DNA of 40,513 nucleotides from Candidatus Methylomirabilota bacterium (lineage in GTDB: Bacteria; Methylomirabilota; Methylomirabilia; Rokubacteriales; CSP1-6). The DNA lies in NCBI GenBank assembly GCA_035709005.1, contig DASTFB010000051.1:1-40513 (forward strand). Reading direction: 5' to 3'. The notes beneath the pieces were generated by a model. The model had not been told where the DNA came from. It did not search any database and saw only the letters and a program-made list of their open reading frames with translations. The position numbers and the translations under genes are program-made. Shown piece after piece: positions 24,191 to 31,769 of the stretch. The number at the start of each line of letters is the position of its first letter. The stretch's first letter is position 1.

Positions 24191-24823
24191 CTCGGCCAGG
24201 CGACGCGTTCGGTACTCGGGCGTCATCACGTTGCGGCTCATCTCCGTCTCGATCCCGCCGGGGGCGATGGCGTTCACGGTGATGCCGTGCTGGCCGAGCT
24301 CGCTGGCCATCGCCCGGGTGAAGCTCTCGATGGCGCCCTTGGTCGCGGCATAGCCGGCGAAGCCGCCCGCCGGGCCGACCGCCCGCTGGGCGAGCTGGGA
24401 CGACAGGTTGATGATCCGGCCGTGCCGGCGCTCGATCATCCCCGGCAGCGCGTAGTAGCTGCAGAGCATGGTGCCGGTGACGTTGACGCCGAACATCTGG
24501 GCATAGCGGACCACGGGGATCTCGCGGAACGGGCCGTGGATCATGATGCCGGCGTTGTTGACGAGCACGTCGAGCCGGCCGAGCTGACGCTGCACGGTCT
24601 GGACGAGCGCCTGCACCTGGTCTTCCCGCGACACATCGGCCTGGACGCCGAGGGCCCGGCGCCCCTGCTTCTCGATCTCGCGCACGGCCTCGGCGGCCGG
24701 CCCGGGGCTGGCGTTGTAGTTGACGGCGACGTCGGCCCCGGCGCGGGCCAGGGCCAGGGCGATGGCCCGGCCGAAGCCCCGGCTGCCGCCAGTCACCAGC
24801 GCGACGCGCCCCTCGAGCCTCAT
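24065..24823 (-). CDS. SDR family oxidoreductase (FabG-like)
   Basis: This 252-residue classical short-chain dehydrogenase has the cofactor loop TGGSRGFG (11-18), NNAG (89-92), the catalytic Ser141/142 (INLSS), Tyr158-x3-Lys162 (YAATK), and a C-terminal GGWVTG that matches 3-oxoacyl-ACP reductase and sugar/polyol dehydrogenase relatives. Asn36, in AVNYNASP after the second strand, is compatible with NADP(H). The substrate cannot be assigned. The start codon overlaps the stop of the deacetylase gene by 4 nt, so it ends the minus-strand unit nucleoside hydrolase-ribokinase-deacetylase-SDR. Its 3' end overlaps the GH3 gene. Confidence 0.9.
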   Translation of the reverse strand: MRLEGRVALVTGGSRGFGRAIALALARAGADVAVNYNASPGPAAEAVREIEKQGRRALGVQADVSREDQVQALVQTVQRQLGRLDVLVNNAGIMIHGPFREIPVVRYAQMFGVNVTGTMLCSYYALPGMIERRHGRIINLSSQLAQRAVGPAGGFAGYAATKGAIESFTRAMASELGQHGITVNAIAPGGIETEMSRNVMTPEYRTRRLAELPVRRFGGVQDVAYCATFLAADEAGYLTGQILHPSGGWVTG

Positions 24824-25641
24824 CGTTGGCTCAGGTAGTGCTCGGCGATCTCGATGGGCCGCGCGATCCAGACGTCCTTCTTGGCCCGGATGTGCTGGAT
24901 CAGCCGCTCCACCATCCGCATCCGCGAGGGACGGCCGATCACCTGGGGATGGCCCATCAGGTTGAAGAACCCGCCCTCCTCGTAGGCGCCCTCGAACTCC
25001 TCACGCCAGATCTCGAAGACGTCCTCCTGACTCCAGATGCCGTTGCCCACCGGGGGCACGGCACTGAAGCCGAAGTAGACCCAGTCGTCGTTGCACCAGG
25101 CAGTGGGCAGCTCCACCAGGTCGCCGTAGCCGGTCTTGTGGCAGTAGGGCAGGTCGGCGTCCATCAGGTTGGAGTGATAGACGAAGTCGTGTTTCCGCAG
25201 CAGCTCCATGGTGTGGCGGCTGGGGTCGCAGGAGGGCGCGCGCGAGCCCCGGGGCCGCACGTCGAGCACTTTCTTGAAGATGTCGAGCGTCTTGACGAGC
25301 AGGGCCTCTTCCTCCTCGGGCCCCGAGAGGAAGAACGGCTTCTCGTGCAGGTAGCCGTGATGGCCGACCTCGTGGCCCCGGCGCACGATCTCCCGGCAGA
25401 TGTCGGGGTAGCGCTCGATGATCCACCCCGGGATGAACCAGCCGGCCTTGATCGCGTAGCGGTCGAGCACCCCGAGAATCCGCGGCGTCCCCGTCTTGGG
25501 CCCGTAGGCGCCCATGCCCATGTGCAGCGGCCGCTCGGCCAGCGCGGGGTCGCGGTGGAGCCAGGGGCTCTCGCCGTCCAGGTCGAAGGTGAGAGCCACC
25601 GCGCAGCGCGCTCCGTTCGGCCACCCGATCGTCGGTCCCAT
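24820..25641 (-). CDS. Polysaccharide deacetylase family protein (PuuE/HpPgdA type)
   Basis: This is a NodB-fold protein of 273 residues with the variant first motif LTFDLDGES in place of TFDDG, followed by RRGHEVGHHGYLHE (metal histidines), RGSRAPSCDPS (motif 3), and a late FNLMGHPQVIGRPSR segment. This arrangement is that of the cyclic-imidase/allantoinase-like and Helicobacter PgdA-like branch, in which the substrate can be an N-acyl sugar or a small amide. No signal peptide is present, so a cytoplasmic small-molecule hydrolase fits better than a wall deacetylase. The start is supported by GGGAGG eight nt or so upstream. It lies 39 nt after ribokinase and overlaps the SDR gene by 4 nt. Confidence 0.87.
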   Translation of the reverse strand: MGPTIGWPNGARCAVALTFDLDGESPWLHRDPALAERPLHMGMGAYGPKTGTPRILGVLDRYAIKAGWFIPGWIIERYPDICREIVRRGHEVGHHGYLHEKPFFLSGPEEEEALLVKTLDIFKKVLDVRPRGSRAPSCDPSRHTMELLRKHDFVYHSNLMDADLPYCHKTGYGDLVELPTAWCNDDWVYFGFSAVPPVGNGIWSQEDVFEIWREEFEGAYEEGGFFNLMGHPQVIGRPSRMRMVERLIQHIRAKKDVWIARPIEIAEHYLSQR

Positions 25642-25680
25642 TCGTTCCCTCCCTTCGCGTTCCTAGGCGCGTAGAGCCTA

Positions 25681-26595
25681 TCATCTCTGCAGCAGCCGCT
25701 CGACCTCGCTCCGCGTGGGCAGGGACGCTTGAGCTCCCCGACGCGTGCACGCGAGCGCCGCCGTCGCGTTGGCGAACCTCAGCGCCGGGGCCAGCTCGGC
25801 TCCCTCGGCCAGCGCCACGGCCAGCGCCCCATTGAAGGCGTCGCCGGCCGCCGTGGTATCGACCGCCACGATGGGGAACGCCGGCGCATGGTGCAGGCCG
25901 GCCGGGCCGTGGGCCAGCACCCCCTCCTCGCCCAGCGTCACGACGACCACACCCGCTCCCCGCTGGCGCAATCGCCCGGCCGCCTGCGCGGCCTCGGCCC
26001 TGTCCCGGACCGGTACGCCGCCGAGCCGCTCGGCCTCGCCCCCGTTGGGCGTGAGGTAATCGACGAGCGCCAGGAACTCCAGCGGGGCATCCGGCGGTGG
26101 CGCGGGGTTGAGGATGGTGATCGCCCGCCGCCGGCGGGCGGCCTCGAGCGCCCAACCGACACTGGCCAGCGGCGTCTCGAGCTGACACACGACGACCTGG
26201 GTCCAGGCGAAGTCCTCGTCCCGCGCTCTCAGGTGCTCCACGTCCAGCGCTCGGTTCGCCCCCGGAGCCACCGCGATCTGATTCCGACCCTCGGTGTCGA
26301 CGACGATGAGCGCGGTGCCGGTCGCCGCCACGGCGCTGGCCACCACACCGTCGACACCGATCCCTTCCCCGGCCAGGGCCTGGCGGATCGCGCGACCCGA
26401 GGCGTCGTCGCCGACGCAGGCGATCAGCCGGACCTCGGCGCCCAGCCGGCGCGCGGCCACCGCCTGGTTGGCGCCCTTGCCACCGTGGTTGACGAGCAGG
26501 GTCCCCCCGCTGACCGTCTCGCCCGGGCGCGGCAGGCGAGCGACCTGCACCGTGAAGTCGACGTTGGCCGAGCCGACTACCAGGACGCGGGGCAC
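25681..26595 (-). CDS. rbsK: Ribokinase family sugar kinase
   Basis: This 304-residue PfkB-family kinase has the N-terminal strand PRVLVVGSANVDFTVQV and the ribokinase signature NHGGKGANQAVAARRLG (about 36-52). The ATP/anion-hole motif DTTAAGDAFNGAL has the catalytic base Asp252. Ribokinase phosphorylates ribose at O5. It overlaps the upstream nucleoside hydrolase by 19 nt, which strongly suggests that it consumes the ribose released by that enzyme. GTG 26595 was chosen because it places the first strand correctly. The frame is open to 27414, but that region is shadow of the nucleoside hydrolase. Confidence 0.9.
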   Translation of the reverse strand: MPRVLVVGSANVDFTVQVARLPRPGETVSGGTLLVNHGGKGANQAVAARRLGAEVRLIACVGDDASGRAIRQALAGEGIGVDGVVASAVAATGTALIVVDTEGRNQIAVAPGANRALDVEHLRARDEDFAWTQVVVCQLETPLASVGWALEAARRRRAITILNPAPPPDAPLEFLALVDYLTPNGGEAERLGGVPVRDRAEAAQAAGRLRQRGAGVVVVTLGEEGVLAHGPAGLHHAPAFPIVAVDTTAAGDAFNGALAVALAEGAELAPALRFANATAALACTRRGAQASLPTRSEVERLLQR

Positions 26596-27488
26596 AACCG
26601 CTCGAGGAGCAAGGGCAGGAAGCGCTCGGTGTCCACGCGCCGGGCTGCCCGACAGTTCGGCGGACCGGGGACGCGGCGCGTCGCCCCGTCCCCGCCGATC
26701 TCCAGGCGCACCGCCTCCCACTCCACCAGCGTGGGATCGAGGGCAACGGCGACCGCGAGGGGATCGTGCAGATACATCGCGTCGCCGTCGATGCGGAATG
26801 CCCGCCGGGTGAAGGCCAGGATTCGGGCGGCGGCGGGCTCGGGCGCGCCGCTCAGCGCGGCTTCGAGCGCCTGCCGCTCGAGCACGGCCTGGCGGGTGGC
26901 GTCGAGGGGAACGAGGTCCAGCTGGAATCCCGCCGCCAGGACCCGGGTGGCCGCCTCGGGGTCGACGTGGATGTTGAACTCGGCGGTCGGCGTCACGTTG
27001 CCCGGCACGTCGACGGCGCCTCCCATCGCGACCAGTCGCCCGAGACCAATCATGGCCCGGCTGTCGGATTCCAGGGCCAGGGCCACGTTGGTCAGCGGAC
27101 CCAGGGCCACCAGCCGGAGCCGACCGCCGTGCCGGCGCGCGGCCTCCACCATGGCGGCGGCCGCCGGCTCGGGCGCCGGCCGCACCGTGACGGGCGGCCA
27201 GTCGTCGAGGTCTCCGAGCCCGTCCTCGCCGTGGTACCGGCCCGCGGTGGTCAGCGGCCTCGACAGGGGCTTGGCGGCCCCGGCCGCTACCCGGGGAAAC
27301 GGCGTGGGCTGGCGCAGCGCCAGCAGACGGAACACGTTGAGCGTGCCGCGCTCGAGAGGCGTGTTGCCGGCCACCGTCGTGAGCACTTCCACCCTGGCCT
27401 TCCGGGAACCCCACGCCAGCAGGAGGGCCAGGGCGTCGTCGATGCCGGGGTCGGTATCGATGAGCAGGGGGATCACGGAATCACTCAT
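26577..27488 (-). CDS. Inosine/uridine-preferring nucleoside hydrolase family protein
   Basis: The family cleaves the N-glycosidic bond of ribonucleosides to give free base and ribose. The 303-residue protein has the calcium-binding signature DTDPGIDD (11-18), TVAGNTPLERGTLN, VALGPLTNVALAL, MGGAVDVPGNVTPTAEFNIHVDPEAA, and a final DAMYLHDPLAVA with the late catalytic histidine and aspartate. It is followed by an overlapping ribokinase, so the pair forms a nucleoside-to-ribose-5-phosphate route. A TAAGAT box (27506-27501) lies 12 nt before the ATG. It is divergent from the selenoprotein gene with 58 nt between start codons. Base preference is not readable. Confidence 0.92.
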   Translation of the reverse strand: MSDSVIPLLIDTDPGIDDALALLLAWGSRKARVEVLTTVAGNTPLERGTLNVFRLLALRQPTPFPRVAAGAAKPLSRPLTTAGRYHGEDGLGDLDDWPPVTVRPAPEPAAAAMVEAARRHGGRLRLVALGPLTNVALALESDSRAMIGLGRLVAMGGAVDVPGNVTPTAEFNIHVDPEAATRVLAAGFQLDLVPLDATRQAVLERQALEAALSGAPEPAAARILAFTRRAFRIDGDAMYLHDPLAVAVALDPTLVEWEAVRLEIGGDGATRRVPGPPNCRAARRVDTERFLPLLLERLCPASW

Positions 27489-27509
27489 CGGGTGCCGCGC
27501 ATCTTAACG

Positions 27510-27515
27510 TAGAAT
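27510..27515 (+). promoter_or_regulatory. Candidate -10 element of the selenoprotein gene
   Basis: TAGAAT lies 31 nt before ATG 27547. Unlike many neighbours, this gene has a strong ribosome site (GAGGAGGG just upstream of the ATG). No clear -35 is visible. Confidence 0.4.
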
Positions 27516-27546
27516 GGCTTAGACTTCCCCACCCGAGGAGGGCGGA

Positions 27547-27774
27547 ATGGACATCCGGATCAAGTACTGCGGGGAGTGAAACTACCTCCCTCAGGCCTCC
27601 AGTTTGCAGGCCGCGATCAAGGAGAAGTACGGGATCACCGCCCGGCTCGAGGAAGGCATGGGCGGCATCTTCGAGGTCTTCATCGACGACAAGAGCGTGT
27701 TCTCCAACCAGACGAGCTATCGGTTCCCCGAGGCCGAGGAGATCTTCGCGAAGATCGACGCCGCTAGGAAGTAA
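27547..27774 (+). CDS. Rdx/SelW-like selenoprotein with an in-frame UGA (Sec11)
   Basis: The frame from ATG 27547 runs MDIRIKYCGE-UGA-NYLPQASS and then to TAA 27774: 75 residues with one internal UGA at 27577-27579. Reading UGA as selenocysteine gives YCGEUNYLPQA, the C-x-x-U redox motif (Cys8, Sec11) of the SelW/Rdx thioredoxin-like family, whose Cys forms read C-x-x-C-N-YLPRA. Conservation continues after the UGA: an amphipathic helix, GMGGIFEVFIDDKSVFS, and RFPEAEEIFAKI, all typical of Rdx proteins. The length matches the family (about 70-95). A strong Shine-Dalgarno precedes the ATG, and a possible SECIS hairpin follows the UGA. Rdx proteins are thought to be thiol/selenol redox proteins; partners are unknown. 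The 3' end overlaps the convergent CoA-transferase gene by 11 nt. The Sec machinery is not in this window. Confidence 0.9.
27586..27624 (+). promoter_or_regulatory. Candidate bacterial SECIS hairpin
   Basis: GGCCT (27594-27598) pairs with AGGCC (27608-27612) around a 9-nt loop CCAGTTTGC. The loop starts 20 nt after the UGA, within the range known for bacterial SECIS elements. An outer helix CTCC (27586-27589) with GGAG (27621-27624) could extend the stem. Within the loop, C27600-G27606 could close an AGUUU apical loop containing the G usually needed for SelB. Confidence 0.55.
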
Positions 27775-29029
27775 CCCCGAGCGCCAGCTCCTCACGAAAG
27801 TCCGGACCGGCCACGGCCAGCAAGGCCGCGGCCCGTTCTGTTTCGCTCCGCCCACGTAACGCGGCGGCCCCGTGCTCGGTGACGACCCAGTCCACGAGGA
27901 CGCGCGGCGTCGTCACCGCCGCGCCCCGCGCCAGGCGGGGCACGATGCGCGACACGCTGCCGTCGCGGCCCGTCGAAGGCAAGGCGATGATCGCGGCGCC
28001 GCCCCGCGAGCGCGAGGCGCCGAGCACGAAATCGAGCTGCCCGCCGATACCGGCCACCTGCCGCGGCCCCAGGCTCTCGGCGGTCACCTGACCGGTGAGG
28101 TCGACCTCCAGGGCGGAGTTGACGGCCACGAAGCGGTCGAGGGCAGCCACGACCTGAGGATCGTGCACCCACTCGGACGACTCCATGTTGACCACGGGGT
28201 TGTCGTGCAGGAAGTCGAAGAGCCGGCGCGTGCCCATGGCTTCGGCGATGTCCATCCGCCCCCGATGCAGGCGCTTGCGGGCGCAGGTGACCACCCCGCG
28301 CTCGACGAGCGTCACGCCGGCGTCGACGAGCAGCGAATGAAGGGCGAGCTCTCGGTGATCGCCGAGAGCCTCCAGGACCGCCTGGGGGATGGCCCCCACG
28401 CCGACCTGGACGGTGGCGCCGTTCGGGATTAGCTCGGCCACGTGCCGGCCGATGGCGCGCTCGACGTCGCCCAGCGGCGGCGAGGGATAGGCCAGGAGCG
28501 GCTCGTCCACCTCCACCCAGGCGTCGATCTGGCTCCGGTGCAGGCAGGCGTTGCCCCGGGAGCGGGGCATGTTGGGGTTGACCTGGGCCAGGACGAGCGG
28601 AGCCCGGCGCGCCGCGGGCAGCGTGATCCCCACCGCCACGCCCAGGCTCAGGTAGCCGCGGGCGTCCGGCGGCGCGCAGTGGACCAGCACGCAGTCGGGC
28701 GCCCACCGGCCACCATGCCCGAAGTCTCGAACCAGGTCGAAGTAGCGCGCCGGCACGAACTCCACGCGGCCGCGGCGGCGCGCGTCCTCCAGGCGCGGCG
28801 ACATGTGCCAGGTCGCCACGCGCAGCGCCGCCATCTCCGGGCGAGCGAACGGGTAACCGCCCAGATGAATGCCGACCATGAGGGCCACGTCCTGGAGCCG
28901 ATCGGCCTGGCGGCAGACCTCCGCCACCAGCGCCACGGGCTCGCCGCAGCCCGGAGGGACCAGGACCTTCATTCCCGGACGCAGCCGGGCCACGGCGTCG
29001 GCGAGCGTGGTGCGGGCGAACGATCGCAT
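27764..29029 (-). CDS. Acetyl-CoA hydrolase/CoA-transferase family protein lacking the usual catalytic Glu
   Basis: The 421-residue protein belongs to the acetyl-CoA hydrolase/4-hydroxybutyrate CoA-transferase family. It has GCGEP-x-ALVAEV early, VQVGVGAIPQAVLEAL, VAVNSALEVDLTGQVTAESLG, GIGGQLDFVLGASRSRGGAAIIALPST, and VLVDWVVTEHGAAALRGRS with a final PDFREEL. The catalytic glutamate normally lies in a GIHTEM/GIHSEM sequence; here it reads LALHSLLVD, so Leu233 replaces it and one residue is missing. A subfamily without this Glu seems to exist, so the protein may be a hydrolase, a transferase with another mechanism, or a CoA-binding protein. ATG 29029 is divergent from the SDR at 29051. The 3' end overlaps the selenoprotein gene. 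Confidence 0.85.
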   Translation of the reverse strand: MRSFARTTLADAVARLRPGMKVLVPPGCGEPVALVAEVCRQADRLQDVALMVGIHLGGYPFARPEMAALRVATWHMSPRLEDARRRGRVEFVPARYFDLVRDFGHGGRWAPDCVLVHCAPPDARGYLSLGVAVGITLPAARRAPLVLAQVNPNMPRSRGNACLHRSQIDAWVEVDEPLLAYPSPPLGDVERAIGRHVAELIPNGATVQVGVGAIPQAVLEALGDHRELALHSLLVDAGVTLVERGVVTCARKRLHRGRMDIAEAMGTRRLFDFLHDNPVVNMESSEWVHDPQVVAALDRFVAVNSALEVDLTGQVTAESLGPRQVAGIGGQLDFVLGASRSRGGAAIIALPSTGRDGSVSRIVPRLARGAAVTTPRVLVDWVVTEHGAAALRGRSETERAAALLAVAGPDFREELALGVTS

Positions 29030-29050
29030 GTCGCGCGGTAGAATGCCGGC

Positions 29051-29839
29051 ATGAAGCCATGCCGGCAAGCCCCGGCGAAGGGGCACGTCGCCTTCGTCTC
29101 CGGCGGCAGCCGCGGCATCGGCCGGGAGATCGCCCTGGCCCTGGCCCGCGCGGGATTCGCCGTCGGGCTCGGCGCGCGCGACCTGCCCCAGCTCGACAAG
29201 GCGGTCGCCGAGGTGCGGGCGCTGGGTGTCGCGGCCGAAGGCGTGACGCTGGACGTGACCGACCCCGACCTGGTGAGCGCGGCGGCCCGGAGCGTGGCCG
29301 CGCAGCTCGGGCCCGTCGGCGTGCTCGTCAACAACGCGGGCGTCGCCGAATCGGCGCCGCTGGTGAAGGCCGACCTCGCCCACTGGGAGCGGCACCTGCG
29401 GGTCAACGCCACCGGCCCCTTCTTGCTCATCCGCGCGATGCTGCCCGGAATGCTGGAGCGAGGCTGGGGGCGCATCGTCAACATCGCGTCGCTGGCCGGC
29501 CTGCACGGCGCGCCCTACGTGAGCGCCTATACCGCGTCCAAGCACGCGCTGGTCGGCCTCACCCGGGCCCTGGCCGCCGAGGTGGCCGGCCGGGGCGTCA
29601 CCGTCAACGCCGTGTGCCCGGGCTACGTCGCCACCGACATGGTCTGGCAGGGCGCGCGGAGCATCGCGGCCCGGACCGGCCGCACCGTCGAGCAGGCCGT
29701 GCAGGCCATGGCCGCGATGAATCCCGGCGGCCGGCTGATCGAGCCGGCCGAGGTCGCGGCGGTCGCGGTGAGGCTCGTGCACGACGACACGAGCAATGGC
29801 GCGACGATCATCCTCGACGGCACGGAGGAATCCTCATGA
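29051..29839 (+). CDS. SDR family oxidoreductase
   Basis: This classical SDR of 262 residues has the cofactor loop SGGSRGIGRE (17-26), NNAG (94-97), Ser147 (VNIAS), Tyr160-x3-Lys164 (YTASK), and PGYVATDM. This is the pattern of 3-oxoacyl-ACP reductase and 3-hydroxyacyl-CoA dehydrogenase-like enzymes. ARD after the second strand suggests NADP(H). It overlaps the RidA-like gene by 4 nt. The RidA-like gene is followed by an OYE-type oxidoreductase, so the three probably act on the same unknown metabolite. TAGAAT (29039-29044) lies 6 nt before the ATG, with no Shine-Dalgarno, indicating a leaderless transcript. Confidence 0.9.
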   Translation: MKPCRQAPAKGHVAFVSGGSRGIGREIALALARAGFAVGLGARDLPQLDKAVAEVRALGVAAEGVTLDVTDPDLVSAAARSVAAQLGPVGVLVNNAGVAESAPLVKADLAHWERHLRVNATGPFLLIRAMLPGMLERGWGRIVNIASLAGLHGAPYVSAYTASKHALVGLTRALAAEVAGRGVTVNAVCPGYVATDMVWQGARSIAARTGRTVEQAVQAMAAMNPGGRLIEPAEVAAVAVRLVHDDTSNGATIILDGTEESS

Positions 29840-30249
29840 CCGAGCGGACCCGCCCCGTCAATCCGCCCGCGCTCGCCAAGGCGGTCGGCTTCTCTCACGG
29901 CGTGGAGGCCACCGGCGGTCGCCTGCTCTTCATCGCCGGCCAGGTGGCCCGCGATGGCGCTGGCAACGTCGTGGGCAAGGGCGACCTGGTCGCCCAGTTC
30001 CGCCAGGTGTGCGAGAACCTCCGCACCGTGGTCGCGGCGGCCGGCGGCCAGCTCGCCGACGTCGTGAAGCTGACGATCTACGTGCTCGACGTCGACGCCT
30101 ACAAGGCCAGCCTCAAGCCCCTGGGCGCCGTGTACCGCGAGTACTTCGGCCGCCACTTCCCGGCCATGACGCTGGTCGGCGCCCGCGACCTCTTCGATGC
30201 TGCCGACGGATGCCTGATCGAGATCGAGGGGATGGCGGTGCTGCCCTGA
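29836..30249 (+). CDS. RidA/YjgF family protein
   Basis: Rid proteins hydrolyse reactive enamines and imines (RidA itself) or act in catabolic pathways (other Rid subfamilies). The 137-residue product has the family pattern: GRLLFIAGQVARDGAGNVVGKGDLVAQFRQVCENLRTVVAAAGG, DVVKLTIYVLDVDAYK, YREYFGRHFPAMTLVGARDLFDA and LIEIEGMAVLP. An arginine is kept in the region of the catalytic Arg105 of E. coli RidA, though spacing differs by two residues. The ATG overlaps the SDR stop by 4 nt, so it is co-translated with the SDR. A position within an oxidoreductase operon favours a catabolic Rid subfamily over general imine clearance. Confidence 0.88.
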   Translation: MTERTRPVNPPALAKAVGFSHGVEATGGRLLFIAGQVARDGAGNVVGKGDLVAQFRQVCENLRTVVAAAGGQLADVVKLTIYVLDVDAYKASLKPLGAVYREYFGRHFPAMTLVGARDLFDAADGCLIEIEGMAVLP

Positions 30250-30287
30250 GCTCGGTCCGGGCCGAGCGGCGGCGCATCCGGCACGCG

Positions 30288-31769
30288 TTGCCCGACGTCC
30301 GCTGGCCCACACGTGAGGAGGCGACGGGCGCGCTGTGGTTCTCCCCCGCCCGCATCGGCGGGCTGGCGGTGGCCGAGCGCACGTGGGTCCCGGCCATGGT
30401 GCCGTGGCGGGCCACGGAGGACGGGGTCGTCACTCCCGAAGTTCTCGAGTGGTACGCGCGCTTCGCCGAGGGTCAGCCCGGCGCGCTCGTGGTCGAGGCC
30501 ACCGGCATCCGTGACATCCCGAGCGGTCCCCTGCTGCGCATCGGCGACGACCGCTTCATCCCCGGGCTCTCCACGCTCGTCGACGTCGTTCGCCGGAAGA
30601 GCGAGGGACGCACGCGGCTCTTCATCCAGATCATCGACTTCCTCGCCGTCAAGCGGCGGCCGGAGCCCGCGACGTTTTTCGATCGTTACCTGGCGATCAC
30701 GCCGGAGCTCCGGCGGCGGCTGGCGACGGCGCTCGGCGCCGACCGCTGGCGCGAGGCCCCCGAGGCCGACGTGCGAGCTCGGCTCGCGGGCGCCGAGCGG
30801 GCCCTGCTGGAAGCGGTCTTGACGAGCCGGGAGCTGGAGGCGCTCGACTACGGCTATCGCGAGCGGGTGAGCGATACGCACTTGCCGTGGATCCGAGACC
30901 TGCCCCGCGTGCTACCTGGGCTCTTCGCCGAGGCCGGCCGGCGGGCCCGCGAGGCCGGCTTCGACGGCGTGGAACTGCACTACGCCCACGCCTACACGAT
31001 GGCCTCCTTCCTCTCCCGCCTGAACGCGCGCGAGGACGGCTACGGCGGCTCGCGCGAGCACCGCGTGCGCCTGCCGCTGGAGGTGCTGGCGGCCGTACGC
31101 GGGCGCGTTGGCCACGACTACGTCGTGGGCATCCGCTACCTCGGCGACGATGTCGTCGCGGATGGCAGCCGGATCGACGATGCGGTCTGGTTCGGGGCGC
31201 GCTTCGCCGCATCCGGCGTCGATTACCTCTCCGTGTCCAAGGGCGGGCGGTTCGAGGACGCCCGGCAGCCCAAGGTCGGCGAGGCGGTCTATCCCTACAC
31301 CGGGGAATCGGGCTACGAGTGCATGCCCACCGTCGTCTCCGACGAGCGGGGGCCGTTCGGGCGGAACGTGCCGCTGGCCGCGGCGATCCGCGGCACCGTT
31401 CGCGAGGCCGGCCACGAGACGCCGGTCGTCACCAGCGGCGGCATCTTCTCCTTCGACCAGGCCGAGGGCATCCTGCGCCGCGGCGAGGCCGACTTCGTCG
31501 CGGCCGCTCGCCAGACGCTGGCCGACCCCGACTGGTTCAAGAAAGTGCGGCTAGGCCTCGGCGGCCTCGTCCGGCGCTGCGAGTTCACGAACTACTGCGA
31601 GGGCCTCGACCAGCGGCACAAGCAGGTGACGTGCAAGCTCTGGGACCGCCGGTTCGGGCCCGGCGAGCCGGCTGTACGGCTGGCTGCCGACGGCAAGCGC
31701 CGGCTGACCCCGCCCTCGTGGCGGCTCAGCGAAAGTGACGCAGCACGTAGCGGTGGTCGCGGTAGCTGA
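30288..31769 (+). CDS. Old Yellow Enzyme-type NADH:flavin oxidoreductase
   Basis: This FMN-dependent TIM-barrel protein of about 493 residues reduces activated double bonds or demethylates substrates. Motifs seen are FSPARIGGLAVAERTWVPAMV at the start, FDGVELHYAHAYTMASFLSRLNAREDGYGGS (the HGAHGYLL...FLSP...R-DEYGGS region of the family, with variant residues), the GVDYLSVSKGG strand and PVVTSGGIFSFDQAEGIL near the phosphate-binding end. A late cysteine group (CEFTNYCEG and VTCKLW) might bind an Fe-S cluster or disulfide. The barrel contains an unusual 90-residue insertion rich in charged helix (about 130-200). The start is uncertain: TTG 30288 is used; CTG 30246, overlapping the ridA stop, is the alternative. 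It overlaps gspB by 44 nt. Confidence 0.82.
   Translation: MPDVRWPTREEATGALWFSPARIGGLAVAERTWVPAMVPWRATEDGVVTPEVLEWYARFAEGQPGALVVEATGIRDIPSGPLLRIGDDRFIPGLSTLVDVVRRKSEGRTRLFIQIIDFLAVKRRPEPATFFDRYLAITPELRRRLATALGADRWREAPEADVRARLAGAERALLEAVLTSRELEALDYGYRERVSDTHLPWIRDLPRVLPGLFAEAGRRAREAGFDGVELHYAHAYTMASFLSRLNAREDGYGGSREHRVRLPLEVLAAVRGRVGHDYVVGIRYLGDDVVADGSRIDDAVWFGARFAASGVDYLSVSKGGRFEDARQPKVGEAVYPYTGESGYECMPTVVSDERGPFGRNVPLAAAIRGTVREAGHETPVVTSGGIFSFDQAEGILRRGEADFVAAARQTLADPDWFKKVRLGLGGLVRRCEFTNYCEGLDQRHKQVTCKLWDRRFGPGEPAVRLAADGKRRLTPPSWRLSESDAARSGGRGS

Noticed and set aside
27576-27767. 63-codon frame overlapping the selenoprotein gene
   Set aside because: Shifted frame with a basic shadow-like translation; the in-frame UGA reading gives a recognised family instead.
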